Assembly: GCF_016808095.1 (NCBI RefSeq)
Contig: NC_068980.1
Location: 3,162,001-3,226,000, forward strand
From: Vigna angularis
Lineage: Eukaryota; Streptophyta; Magnoliopsida; Fabales; Fabaceae
Direction: 5' to 3'
Length of the DNA: 64,000 bases
Both the position numbers and the translations under genes were made by a program. Positions 24,951 to 36,285 of the stretch are shown here, one piece after another. How positions within the stretch are numbered: position 1 is the first letter of the stretch; each line of letters begins with the position of its first letter. The notes beneath the pieces were generated by a model. That model saw only the letters and a program-made list of their open reading frames with translations, was not told where the DNA came from and did no database searches.

Positions 24951-27900
24951 TCAACCTTTAATGTTGAAATAGGCCGTATAAGACTCATCTCTGAAGGCCA
25001 ATAACGGCTCCAGAAGAAAATTCTTGTTTACTCCTTTGGCCACAAAGCTGATAGGATCATATTTGCTTATTCCTCTTTTGGCAATAAAACTTGCTGATTG
25101 TTTAAATGTAGCATCAGAAGAAGAATTGCAACTGAGTTTCACTCCTCTACCAGAATGCAAACCACTATGCACAAAGCAACCATCATGGCTTTTGGATTCC
25201 AAAGATATGGTTTCCTTTTGTCCATCCAATCCTGGAACCACAACAAAAACACAAGAGGAGCCACCAGAGGAAGAGCCTACTACTGTAAGAGGATGTTCCC
25301 TTCCTTGGTGAATCACTCGCATTCCTGGATGATCAAACGGTTCTAGCATTATTGTTTTACCAATAGCATCTGTCAATGTGGTGAAATTTGTGGAAGATTT
25401 TCCTTGGATAACTCTAAAAGTTGCATGAAGAGCCAAATCAGTTCCAGGCACAGGTAATTTTTGCATTGCTAATGGATGCTTGGAGTTTGTGAAAACATAA
25501 GTTGAGTTGGCAAAGGCTTGGGAAAAATAGAATAAGTGACTGTTGTAGCTGGCTGGAATTGGAGTGATCCAGTCTTCTATAGATGCATTTGGTGCAGCTT
25601 TGATGTCCCAATCACCAGTGGTGTGACCAGCAAGAAGATAAGGACCATATAGAATTGCTTGAATAGAGGCATATTGAGACCTGTCATCTGTATTTGATTC
25701 AAAACACTATATCAGTAATGTGAAACACATGATTATTTTTTTCCATCAGATATATTATGCACACTTTGACAGAAGAGCAATGGTAATTAACATTTACCAC
25801 AAATGGAATCAATATCTACTCAAGCTACCTTTTATGGCCTCGGTTCTTAGGGTAATGGGAAATTGAAGGCTTAGCTTGTCACCAGCATTCCATTTTCTGG
25901 TAATGGACAAAAATTTTCCTACATTTCCAGGAAGTTACAAGTGTTAATTTTTTTTTCTTACTATGTATCAATGTATGTAACTACAGTGAAATCTTAACTT
26001 TTGGTTCTAAACAGACATTCACACCTGGGGTTGGCAGAGATAAAGACTCATTATTCAAAACACCCTTTGCACCATCCTTATGTGTCCAAGTTGGTAGTCT
26101 GAAGTTAAGTGTAGACAAAGCACCAGTTTTCTGCATAAGTAGATACGTTTTAGAAGACTAAGACAGGGGTTATACACCTGGTAACTCGTTGGTTTCTTTT
26201 GAAGAAGGCTCAAACATGTGAAAAAGTGACAAGTATTCCTTTCTCCTGATTAATTACATACCAAATAAATTCAGGTTAACTATTACAGTGTTTACTCTAA
26301 TGCATCTAAGGTGAATGTTTGCTACATGAGATGCAGAACAAATGTAACAAGCACCTTAGCTAGAGAAAATGTAAATGTCACTCGTAGGAAAGGATCCCAT
26401 GAAACAGCTGGAACAACTGTCTGATTAACAATAATTTGCCCAAACTTCCAATTGAAGAAGCTTGATATGTACTGGATAATGTAAAGAGTAGGATTTTTCC
26501 CTCCCTCTTCAAAATAGATGGAATCTCCCAGCTTTGAGAATGATTCAATTCCTAATAAACAGGGAAACAAATTTAAACAAAAAGTGTATCGAGAAGTATA
26601 GAAATGATATGGTGTAGTTTAGTTTGAAACTTTGATGATGCAACTTGAGAAGTATATGATGAACACAGGCTCACCTGTTCCATAGCAGCACCAGAAACTG
26701 TCAAACTTCGTTCCCCAACCAAGGCTAGTTTTAGCCTTGGAAACCCCGCGACCTTGAGGAAGCATGTATATCATCACTCCAGGTTCTGTTCCTCTTTGAA
26801 TGCTTAATACACCATTTGTTAAGGCACGCTCATAATAATCTGCATATGATACCTTTTTGGTCCATCTGAACAGGTGTCGTGAAACCTGAAAAATTGTTTG
26901 TTTCCCTTGTACTTAGAGAGGACAACATAAAAACTTCCTAGGAAATTGTTTACGTACACTCATATAAGCACATAAATCCACAAATACATACTAATGTAAC
27001 ACATCATGTGATAATAAATCTACCATTTTTTATATTCATTTTCAGCTTCCCACATGATGATTGATGAAGATTGGCTGTACCTTCAACATATTGTAAGTTG
27101 TGCATGATTCCTCATTGTCGGTTGATTCTAGGGTGTCTCCAATTCTCTTTGGATCACTCCTATGAAGAAAAATCGAAGCAAAGCAAATTTTTAGAAATAG
27201 TAGTAACAATAAAATCTGTGAATACATATTAGCAAGAAGAACCAGAATTATTGCTTTTATAGATACAGTTGTTTAATGGATAACTGAAGTGCATATGAAA
27301 AACAACTAAAACTAAAATGCTGAAATCTTGATACCAGAATTCATCGACTGATGTCCCTCCAGTCGCATAAGTATGAGAAGAGTTAACAATATCCATAAAG
27401 AATGTTCCTATTTCCTAACACCAAAAACCAAGAATCTGAATTAGAATTCAAAATAATAATAACAAATTTCAGTATCAGTAATCTACAGCACACATATTTA
27501 CCTTATAGAGTGGATCACCAGTGACTTCATACCGCATTTGAGATCCAACAACCACTGGGATATGCGTGTTAGCATGAAAATTAGCTATATCATTAGCCTA
27601 CATCATAGAACTTCAGAATTCACATGCCTTGAAAAAGATTAAATACAACATTTAAACTAGAAATAAAGGCCCCTAAGTTTAAAGTGATTCAGTTCAGTTT
27701 GTTTGTCTAGTGCAGTTCGATTATCCGTTCCATTCTTATATATGGTTCAGTTTTTTAAAAAAACAAACAAAATCGTTTTAAAGAATTTGTTTGATACACG
27801 AAACCAATCATAAAGGGGTTTTTGAATTTATAAAAATCACTTTTTTTCAACCAGCAGAAGCTACATAACGAAATTTTTTACAGTATGAACTTGGTGGTAA

Positions 27901-30060
27901 TTATATCATAATGAAAAAAAAATATTATTACTACCTTCACTGCAAGCAAACCTAAAAAGCATGGCTTGTCAAACAGGTGAGCTAACAGTAGATGCCTTTG
28001 ATCTCCCTGCATTGACAAGGCATGTAAGTTTACAGCATAACTAGGTAGCATGAACAAGAAGCTAACACTTAGTAAAAAAAACTGAAACAAAGTAAGAACT
28101 GAAAATAGAGTATGATATCAGAATGATCTCTCTATTTTGGATGAGAAATTTATCCGTTAGGTAAAGGGCATACTTACATCAAATATGCCTAGGAGTCAAC
28201 AAAAGTAATGTTAAAGAAACGAAATGGACCAAATTAACGTACCGTTATGCTGTATAGTTTGTACAGGACATCATTCATGCCTCCAGTTTCCTCATTCAGT
28301 GATTGATAGTGTCTACTTATACTAAATTTTGTTATAACATTCTGTACTCTGTTGAAAAAGTAATCTACCATCCATTTCACCATATTTAGAGCTTGAGGAT
28401 TTTTAGCTATAGAATGTTGATCCAGAAGGCCAGCCAATATCTGCCGAAATACATTTTTGAGAAAAAAAAAACTGAATTAAAATTAGTTTCTGGATATGTT
28501 AAACAAAAGAATACCTATATATATATATATGAAGTAATGCTAATTTATAGGAAATTTTCCTTCATTTTTCTTCTTCTTTTCTGTTCTTGTAAATACAGAA
28601 ATCTATCCAAATATGTCTGAGTTGAAATGCCATAATTTTAAGGCTGAATGTAGTTGCACAATCAAATTATCAGTCACCTTTTGAGGGTACCTTGTGAATG
28701 GTGTAATAGGGAGCCCAAACATGCTCAGTAGCTTCAAATCGGTCAAAAAATTCAGATGGAAATGCAGAGAGATACCCTGTACCAATTTTCTCTTGACAGA
28801 TTGAGAGATTGGCAACAATGGCTGTCATTTTCTTCTTCAAGATATCATTATGTGTGCTGGCCCACATTAAAGCTGATGCACTCAAGTAGTGCCCTTGAAA
28901 ATATTACAAGAAAGGAATTATAGTTAACCATGAAAAATTAATTGCAAAGGCTGAAAGTTGCAGTCATATGTCAGCTATTTACAAGTAAACACTTTCATAC
29001 ATTTTTTAATCTGTGAGTGAAAAAAAAATCGATTAGAGTTAAGTTCAAGCAGTTGTGATTACATCAATAACAGTCTTATGCTGTGTTATTAAGCTTTCAA
29101 TCGTTTTTCATAGCCCTTTCTTCTCATTCCTAGCAGTTAAGAACTCTTGATGAAGAAACGCAAGGAGCTAGGAATGAAAAATGAACCTTACTACAAGTTA
29201 GAATTAGTAAGCAGACGATCAAATTCAATGAGTGTGACTTGGTTGAGAAACATACGTGTTTGTGAAGGAATATTTGAGTTTGATTCTTAGACTTAGTGAC
29301 TTAAAACCAAAGATTAATTCCATAACTTAAATGCAAGACCACCACATAACCGTGGTCCTGACCAATTTCCACTTGATGGATACTTGAATTTTTCAATTTA
29401 TGACTAACAAATAATCAAACTTAACCATATATTATGCAGATATTAATATGATTATCTCAGACTACCTAATAATTTCACTAGATGTGAAAAATTGTAATTG
29501 TGATGATAAAAAACCAGATGATGAATGAAATTAAACTAACCAACAAAATGACCTCGAAGCTCTATTTTTGGATCTTCCCATCCTCCATATGGTGTTCCAG
29601 GAGTTGGAAGACCAGCAGTCTTCCTAAAGCTCCAGAGTAACCTGTCCACATCCAACATCAACAGATACTCTAAGTTTGTCTGTTGAGCCCGACCATGGAT
29701 TGAACCCTCATGCAATCTCACATCATGCAGAGACGCTTCTCTCAGAAAATCTTGGCGTTGATGTGGTGGCTTCAAGACACTCACTTTCTCAGTTTTTCTC
29801 AAGATCACATCCCAATCATGTTGGTGTTCCTCTTTCAACAACTTCCTTGGTAGCAAATCAGCCAAAACGTGGTCATGGTCATGGTCATGGTCATCCTTTG
29901 GAGCCAATTTATAATGCGAGATTATGTTCCAAGATTCATTCGTGGATGTCAATATCTGGTAACGGTAAGTATGTGATTGAGCATTATTGTTTGTGCACTC
30001 TTTACACTCAGCGCAACCCCACAGCACAATTGCAATAAAAGCAAACACAAAAGCCATCAT
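24951..30060 (-). CDS. GH127 (DUF1680) beta-L-arabinofuranosidase-type enzyme (12 exons)
   Basis: Minus-strand exons are 30060-29541, 28893-28691, 28440-28243, 28006-27935, 27597-27502, 27414-27335, 27159-27081, 26885-26675, 26551-26355, 26130-26025, 25918-25829 and 25687-24951. All are GT-AG and frames join cleanly, giving 862 residues, the usual length of plant DUF1680 proteins. A signal peptide is visible (about 1-18, VFAFIAIVLWGCAEC), so the product should be secreted or vacuolar. The catalytic (alpha/alpha) barrel begins near residue 100 and includes TPYGGWEDP, RGHFVGHYLSA, GGMNDVLYKLY and YATGGTSVDEFW. The zinc/cysteine motifs ESCTTYNMLK and FWCCYGTGIESF are intact. In characterised GH127 enzymes these Glu and Cys residues bind zinc and one Cys is the nucleophile. 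A beta-rich C-terminal region ends at TGA 24951. Likely substrates are arabinofuranosides on hydroxyproline-rich glycoproteins or wall polymers, by family inference. An Asp-His run (residues 56-64) in the N-terminal region is unusual. Confidence 0.92.
29860..29895 (-). repeat. In-frame hexanucleotide repeat coding Asp-His
   Basis: On the plus strand GGTCAT is repeated four times (about 29871-29894). On the coding strand this gives a short HD run in the N-terminal linker of the GH127 enzyme. It could vary in length between cultivars. Confidence 0.8.
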
Positions 30061-31380
30061 CCTCCTGGAAAATCCAAATCAACATGAACCTTAAACTCGG
30101 CAAAAATACGGGAACAAATTAAAAACATGAAGCATGGAAGAGTTAGCATTACCCAACAGACATCAGTTTCGGTGGAACACGTGAATTAAGAACTTGGGTG
30201 AGCTGAGTAACGGAGTGTCAAACATCAACCGCTTAAAGCAGCAGAGAGACATATCAGTGGGTCTACACAAATAAAAGCAAGCTAAATAATCTCCATGAAC
30301 CGTGTTTAAGAAACTGGTTTTTCAGATAAAATTTCAAACACTTGTATAGTAATAGTATCGCTAGAAATCACCATCTGGTAAATAAAAGCACAAAGGGCAT
30401 AATAGTTTGTGGTCAAAATTCAAAATTTCTTTCTTTTTTTGTTTTGCCCGTATAATTTTCGTAACAGCAGTCTTAATTGAAGCGTTAAGCATGGCCATCT
30501 GTGTCAAAGTGGATTCATTCGAAAACTTGTAAGTTAAAGCAAAAGGTTGCAGAATTTTGATCAAAACTGTTTATTATGAAAAATATTAGAAGGCTTCTGA
30601 TAAACCTTTGACGTGAAGTGATGAAGTGACCGTTACCTTTGGCTTGCAAGTGTCAGAGTTGGATGATAAAGCTAGTAATCACGGAAATCCGCAGCAAAAC
30701 CGCACTGCAAAGTGGTAACAAAAGCCAACTGAAGCCGTTCTATCCCTTTGAGGAAAGGTAATAATAATATCTAAAAATTAAATATTTCTTAAATAAAAAA
30801 GTAACTAATTTTAAATAGAAGGGTAAGGGATTTAAATTCAAAAGTCAACCCCTATAGGTTAGAAAAATATACTTTTTTTAATGTGGGTAAAGTGAATTTA
30901 ATTCCCTTAAATTATGGGCTAGTCATATTGAGTTAACTCATAACTTCCTAATAACAATTCATTCTTCTTCTTTTTTACTACTTTTTGTAATTTTTTATTG
31001 CATATAATCAAGTGGAGTGACAAATAGATATTTTTAAAGACTAAAGTATTGTTAAATAATATTTGAATAATTTAAATATTTAATTTATTTTTTTGTCATG
31101 TAAATTTTATGATTTTTAATTTGTATTTTTATAATAATATTTTATTTGTGAAATAGTAAATTTTTTTATGATATTGTTATAAAATAATAGACGAGTAAAT
31201 AATAAATATATAAAATAAATTATAATAAAAATATATATTTAAATCAATTATTTGTGAGTTAAGTTACGAAATTTTTGAATAATAAAATGTATTTAAATCA
31301 ATATGGACATTTATTTTTAAAGAACTATGAATAAGGCAAAAGACTTATAAATTTTTAATATTGTTTAGAAGCCCAAGCAC
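30061..31380. other. 5' flank of the GH127 gene
   Basis: The first 200-600 bp upstream of ATG 30060 (minus strand) should contain the leader and promoter. Several possible leader introns exist but none is convincing. The sequence then grades into very AT-rich DNA. The minus frame at 30361-30564 has no domain. Confidence 0.35.
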
Positions 31381-32847
31381 TTCATCTTGCACTTCTAAAT
31401 ATTTAAAAAAAAAACACGATTTTACCCCTAATTAAAAGCAATTAAAATGTTATTAATTTTTAATAGAAAAGAGAAGAATTTTTTACCATATTTTTTTTAC
31501 AACTTTCACCTTTTAACAACTTTCTCTTTCTCTAAAAACTGTTGTTTTTTTTTCCAATCTCAATTTCTCTTTTTTTTTTTTACTTTCTTTGATTTCTCCA
31601 AATACAGTTTTGGTTCTTCACCACATCCAAAGTTCGCTTTTTTTAGATTTTATGTGAATTGATACACATATATTTATTTTAATTAATTAATAATTTATAT
31701 TTTGATTAAATTTTTTTGTTTTAATTTTTTTTTGTTTTCTAGTTTTTTCATTTTTATTTTAATTACATTGATTTATAGTTTTTTAATTTTTTCTAATTTT
31801 GATATATTTTGTTACTTTTTTTATTGAAATATTATTATTTTATAATTATATAAATATTTTAATTAATTAAATTTATTTTTAATTAAAATTAATTGTTTCT
31901 AATTATTTAATATTTATTTAAATTTTTTATAATTTAATAGAATTTAATGTTTGATTTGTTTAATATTTAGTATTTATTTAAAACAACCAAAAAAATCATT
32001 TAAAATTTTCATATCAATTTCACAAACCAATTTTATTTTAATAAATTAAAAAAAGTCATATCATTTTTTCATAATTTTTTTAAGAAAATGAAAAACTAAT
32101 AGAATAAATTAAACATTTATATTAAATTTTAAAATCAATAAAATAATGTAATAAACTTGAAAAATTAAAACACCAAAATAGTTTTTTACATCATTAAAAA
32201 AACAAAATAAAAAACTAATACAATAAATTCAATAATTATAATTAAATTATCAAATCATCAACTAATATAATTATTTATACATTTATAAATAATTTAATAA
32301 ACTTAAAAACAACCAACATAATGACTTAAAACTACATAAAAAAATTATTTCAAATTTTCATGTGAATTTTAAATACCAATTTTTTTAAAAAAAGTCATAC
32401 CATTTATTTTATACAAAAATTTTAACAAAATAAAAAACTAATAGAATAAATTAAACATTTATAATAAAATTAAAAAATCATAAACTAATACAATAAATAC
32501 AACATTTATAAACAATCTAAAAAACTTAAAAATAAATTAAATAATTATAAAAATGCATTTTTTAGTATAAAAAATAAACATTTAAAATACATTTTTATAT
32601 TAGCAAAATTAAATAATTATAAAAATTAAATTAACATAAATGCTGGTTTCATTTCATTTATTATAAATTTAACTCTTTTAATGTTACACATTCCCAGCAA
32701 AACCACAAATCAAAATAAAAAATAAAAATTAATGTTAATTTATGAATCCTACTTATAAATGAATAATAATAAACATAATTAATGTTATTTTAAGAATATC
32801 AATTGGGATCATAAAAAAGAAGAAGCAAGTAATACAAAAAAGCAAAG
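31381..32847. repeat. Extremely AT-rich region with diverged tandem repeats of about 0.33 kb
   Basis: The run AAACAACCAA at 31981 recurs near 32307. Downstream landmarks (AAAAAGTCATA near 32052 and 32390; AAAAACTAATAGAATAAATTAAAC near 32090 and 32430) keep similar spacing, so two diverged copies of about 0.33 kb lie in tandem. The AAACTAATA-AATAAATT motif recurs further within units, suggesting older sub-repeats. No coding content was seen. Confidence 0.5.
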
Positions 32848-32856
32848 TTAATTAAT

Positions 32857-33390
32857 GGGTTAAATATTCTTTTAGTCTCTAGTCTATCAAATTTGTTTTT
32901 AATCATTCTTTCAAATTAAGGTACATTTTAGTTCTTCTCCTTCAGGAAACCATAATTTTTCGTGCTCAAAAACCAACAACATTAAAAAAAAGTTGAGTTG
33001 ACTGACGGTGGAGTGTCATTTCATTTTTTTTCTAACAGAGTCAATTTGTTCCTCACCGTACAGTAATGACCGAACGATATTGTTAATGGCCAAATGATTA
33101 TGATGACTGAATGATGATGGTGACCGAACGATATTGGTAATGGCCGAACGATTATAGGACTGAATGGTGATGGTGACCGAACGGTGGGGGACATATTAAC
33201 TCAGTGTCAGAAAAAAAAATGACGTGGCACTTCACCGTTAGTCAGCTCAGCTTCTTTTTAACGGCGTTAGTTTTGAAGGACGAAAAATTAAGGTTTCCTG
33301 AAGGAGCAGGACTAAAATGTACCTTACTTTGAAAGAGAGACTAAAAACAAATTCGATTGATAGATTAGAGACTAAAAACATATTTAACCC
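32857..33390. mobile_element. Non-autonomous Mutator-type foldback element (MITE), 534 bp
   Basis: The element begins GGGTTAAATATTCTTTTAGT and ends in the inverse, ending ATATTTAACCC. It is flanked by a perfect 9-bp direct repeat TTAATTAAT (32848-32856 and 33391-33399). Nine-bp target duplications are the hallmark of Mutator-like elements. The inverted repeats are long: imperfect pairing continues for about 190 bp from each end. The matching landmarks are TAGTCTCTA, AAGGTACATTTTAGT, CTCCTTCAGGAAACC and TGACGTCATTTT-like arms. They leave only a loop of about 120 bp made of a minisatellite. There is no transposase coding, so an autonomous relative elsewhere must have moved it. Confidence 0.85.
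33067..33184. repeat. Minisatellite forming the loop of the foldback element
   Basis: A unit of about 53-54 bp starting TGACCGAACGATATTG occurs at 33067 and 33121 and begins again at about 33174 (TGACCGAACGG). Each unit contains three related pieces built on (T)GACCGAACGA, GGCCGAACGATTAT and GACTGAATG. It reads as an amplified 18-bp ancestor. Confidence 0.8.
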
Positions 33391-33399
33391 TTAATTAAT

Positions 33400-36080
33400 C
33401 CATGTGCAAATTTCATTGAACGCGTGAGAAATTGAAAGAGAATATCGGATCTCAACATCTAATTCTCTTTTTATCGGATTTTGACATCCAAAAATTATAA
33501 CATCGGATGTTGATATCTGATCTGTTTTACATAGGATAATGTTATGATTTTCGAATTTCCAGATTCAATTTATATTTTTAAAATTTTACTCTTCTTCGAA
33601 TGTGGACATTCGATGTAAACATTTGGGCATTCAAGCTCCCACCGCCTCCCGTTACCTCGAACCTCCATGTCTAAACTGTCTCCAACACTTCCAAACTGCC
33701 AACCTACTTCAAAGAATCTTTCAAAACTCAACGAAAGAACGAGGAGAACACTCAACACAAGAACTCCAAAGGAAATGGGATGCATGGGTGCAAACACTCA
33801 ACATGGATGAAATAGGATATAAGTCTTTGAAACATTATATTCAACTTTTTAAGCATTTAATACACATAGAAATTCTCAACAAATCAATTTTAATGCATAA
33901 CTACTTCTATTAATTAGAGGGTATTTATGGAAATTTGGAGTGCAGGATGAAAAGGTTGGAGGTGCGTGAAACACCCTGTTTAGAATTGAACTCTGAAGCA
34001 AGTTCAATCCAATAAGTTCAATAGAATATTTGAAAAGTAGATCATCAAAAGATAGGCTATTTCTTGTAGCATCTTCATAATATCGAACTGTAATCTTATT
34101 TTTTTGCATTCTAAAATATATAATATGGAATATGATTTTTCTATTTCAGAATAAAAAAATAATAAATATATTTTATATTTTAGTATTCAAAATATAAATA
34201 TATTTAAATTGTATAATTTAAAATATAATTTTTGTAGTATTCTGAATTATATTATTTGAAATACAATTTTTATATTTCAAAATATCAAAAATAGTATTTT
34301 TGATTGTATATTTCAAAATATAAAATAAAAAATATATTTCAAATTATATACTTTAAAATATAAAACTTTCATTCTAGATTTTAAAATACAAAAAATTATG
34401 AGGGTTATGAGAAAAAAATTTATGGAAACGCAGAAAGAATCTGCTCAAAACAGGTTTCTCGACATGCAAATCCATAATAAAAGTTTTTGAATAACAAAAA
34501 TGAGCAATCATTTAAATACACAATTTATTGAATTTTTGGAGGAGAATAGGCTCAAATACATTAAAAACACACTTCATTATATATGTTGATCTTATGCTAT
34601 TTTATCTGTTTAAATTTAGCATATACAATATAATTTTGGTAAGCGAATTGCTATTTTATTAATCTCTAGAATGTAAAAAAATAAAATAAAAAATCATAAT
34701 AAATATGTACGGTTTCAAATAAATTCCTAACCCTATTTGTGTTTTTGACATGTTAGCTTATACACACATATGTCAGTATTATAACTTAGGTTTTACGTTT
34801 TTTTTTCTTTTTTTAAATTTTGAGGTGATTGCAAATTGCACCCTTGATAGCTTCACTAGGATTTTCTTATTTAAGAAACTAATAATGTTATAAATTTTGA
34901 GACACAGATAATGTTTTAACCTAAAATATTATTAAAAATCGTGAATTTTATATCGGTTGTATTAGATATAGATAGACAGATATCATCCTAAAAGTTATAT
35001 TTTTATGGTTATGAATTTGAATGAATCGTATCATTAGATGTTTAAAACCCTTTTATATGGGTTGGGATATTATTCTTTGGTGGGTACTTAATAAATAAGA
35101 AAATGATGTGTTGGTAGGGAGAAGAGAATGGTTGACGGAGAAGGAAAATTTATTTAAAAAATAGTAATTAAAAAAGAGTGAGTAGAGTGCAAGAAAAACA
35201 TAGATACCAAATCTACCATCTAAAAAAAAATACTAGACTGAGATGTGAACTTCGAATGATGACATGCATGAAAATGTTCAAGAATTTATTTATATTGTTA
35301 TAAGAAATTTTTATATTATTATTATTGTTATTTAAAATAGTGTTTTAGGTGTGGATGAAAATTAACGGTCTACTATCATATAAGTCACTAATAGTTTAAT
35401 TGATCAGTGTTAAAGATAATGGATAATTTAAGTTAATCAGATGATTATAATAAAAATATTTTTTGTTTATTTATTTATTTTTATTTGGACTTTAAAGAAG
35501 ATTCATAATTACTACTCATAAACTTTTAAAAGGTATAATATTTTTTTTAAGTTATGAAATATTATTGGTGTAATGTAATGTTTGAATCTCAAATTGGGTC
35601 GAATAATATAGTTAATTAAAATATAAGTATCATGTTTGATTAAGTGAAATGCATCTCAAATAATATAGTCAATTATGAAATTATTATTATTATTATTATT
35701 ATATTATTGATTAATTAACCAAGGGAAATACACCGAGATTGGTTAGAATGAACATTTAAAATATTATAATATTGCTAATTTTTACTAGCTAGACTCACCA
35801 GCGACTCTGAAGCCTAAATTCATTGACCCAGAAGAAGGCTTTTTGGACCACTTAAATGTTGGTCATTGCTTCTGCACTTTTATATTTTCTTCAATGTACC
35901 TCCATAATTTTTAAAATACCAATTATATCCTTAATTTTTCGTTTTACATTTTAAATTCTGAATGTATAACCATATTCATAGTCTGAAACCAAAAAATATA
36001 TAATTTTATATTTTAGATTATATAATTTGAAATAATTATAAATCCAGAATGCAAATAATATTATATACAATTTTTTAAAC
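33400..36080. other. Intergenic DNA with fragments of AT-palindromic repeats
   Basis: At 34100-34400 the motifs TTTAAAATATAATTTTTGTA, TTTGAAATACAATTTTTATA and their inverses recur, as they do at 4480-4790. A related fragment is present near 35860-36060. A (ATT)n run lies at about 35678-35703. Overlapping frames at 33570-33913 on both strands have no domain. No gene was recognised. Confidence 0.4.
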
Positions 36081-36087
36081 TAAAATT

Positions 36088-36285
36088 ATTAGTATCTAAA
36101 ATAATTTTTATTATTAATACAAATTTATAATTGATTTTTGAATCAGAATCTAAATTAGTTTTAGTTAAATTCGTTTTTAATATTATTAATTTAAAATCTA
36201 TAATTGTAAATAGCTAAAAGTTTGTTAACTAATATTAAAAACTAATTATAAAATTTCATTAAATAGAAATTATTTTAGATACAGA
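36088..36285. mobile_element. Small hairpin-forming MITE-like element
   Basis: TTAGTATCTAAAATAATTTT near 36090 is matched in inverse by AAATTATTTTAGATACAGA ending near 36285. The arms extend for roughly 45 bp each with mismatches. Inner segments (GTTTTTAATATTA and TAATATTAAAAAC) also pair, so the roughly 200-bp unit can fold almost completely. The exact ends and a target duplication were not resolved. Confidence 0.55.

Noticed and set aside
25764..25781. miR156-like string TTGACAGAAGAGCAATGG
   Set aside because: It lies in a GH127 intron, diverges from the mature miRNA after the first 12 or so bases, and has no visible partner arm.
33570..33913. Overlapping 75- and 103-codon frames on opposite strands
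   Set aside because: Neither has a domain, and the segment adjoins repeats. Coding on either strand is unsupported.
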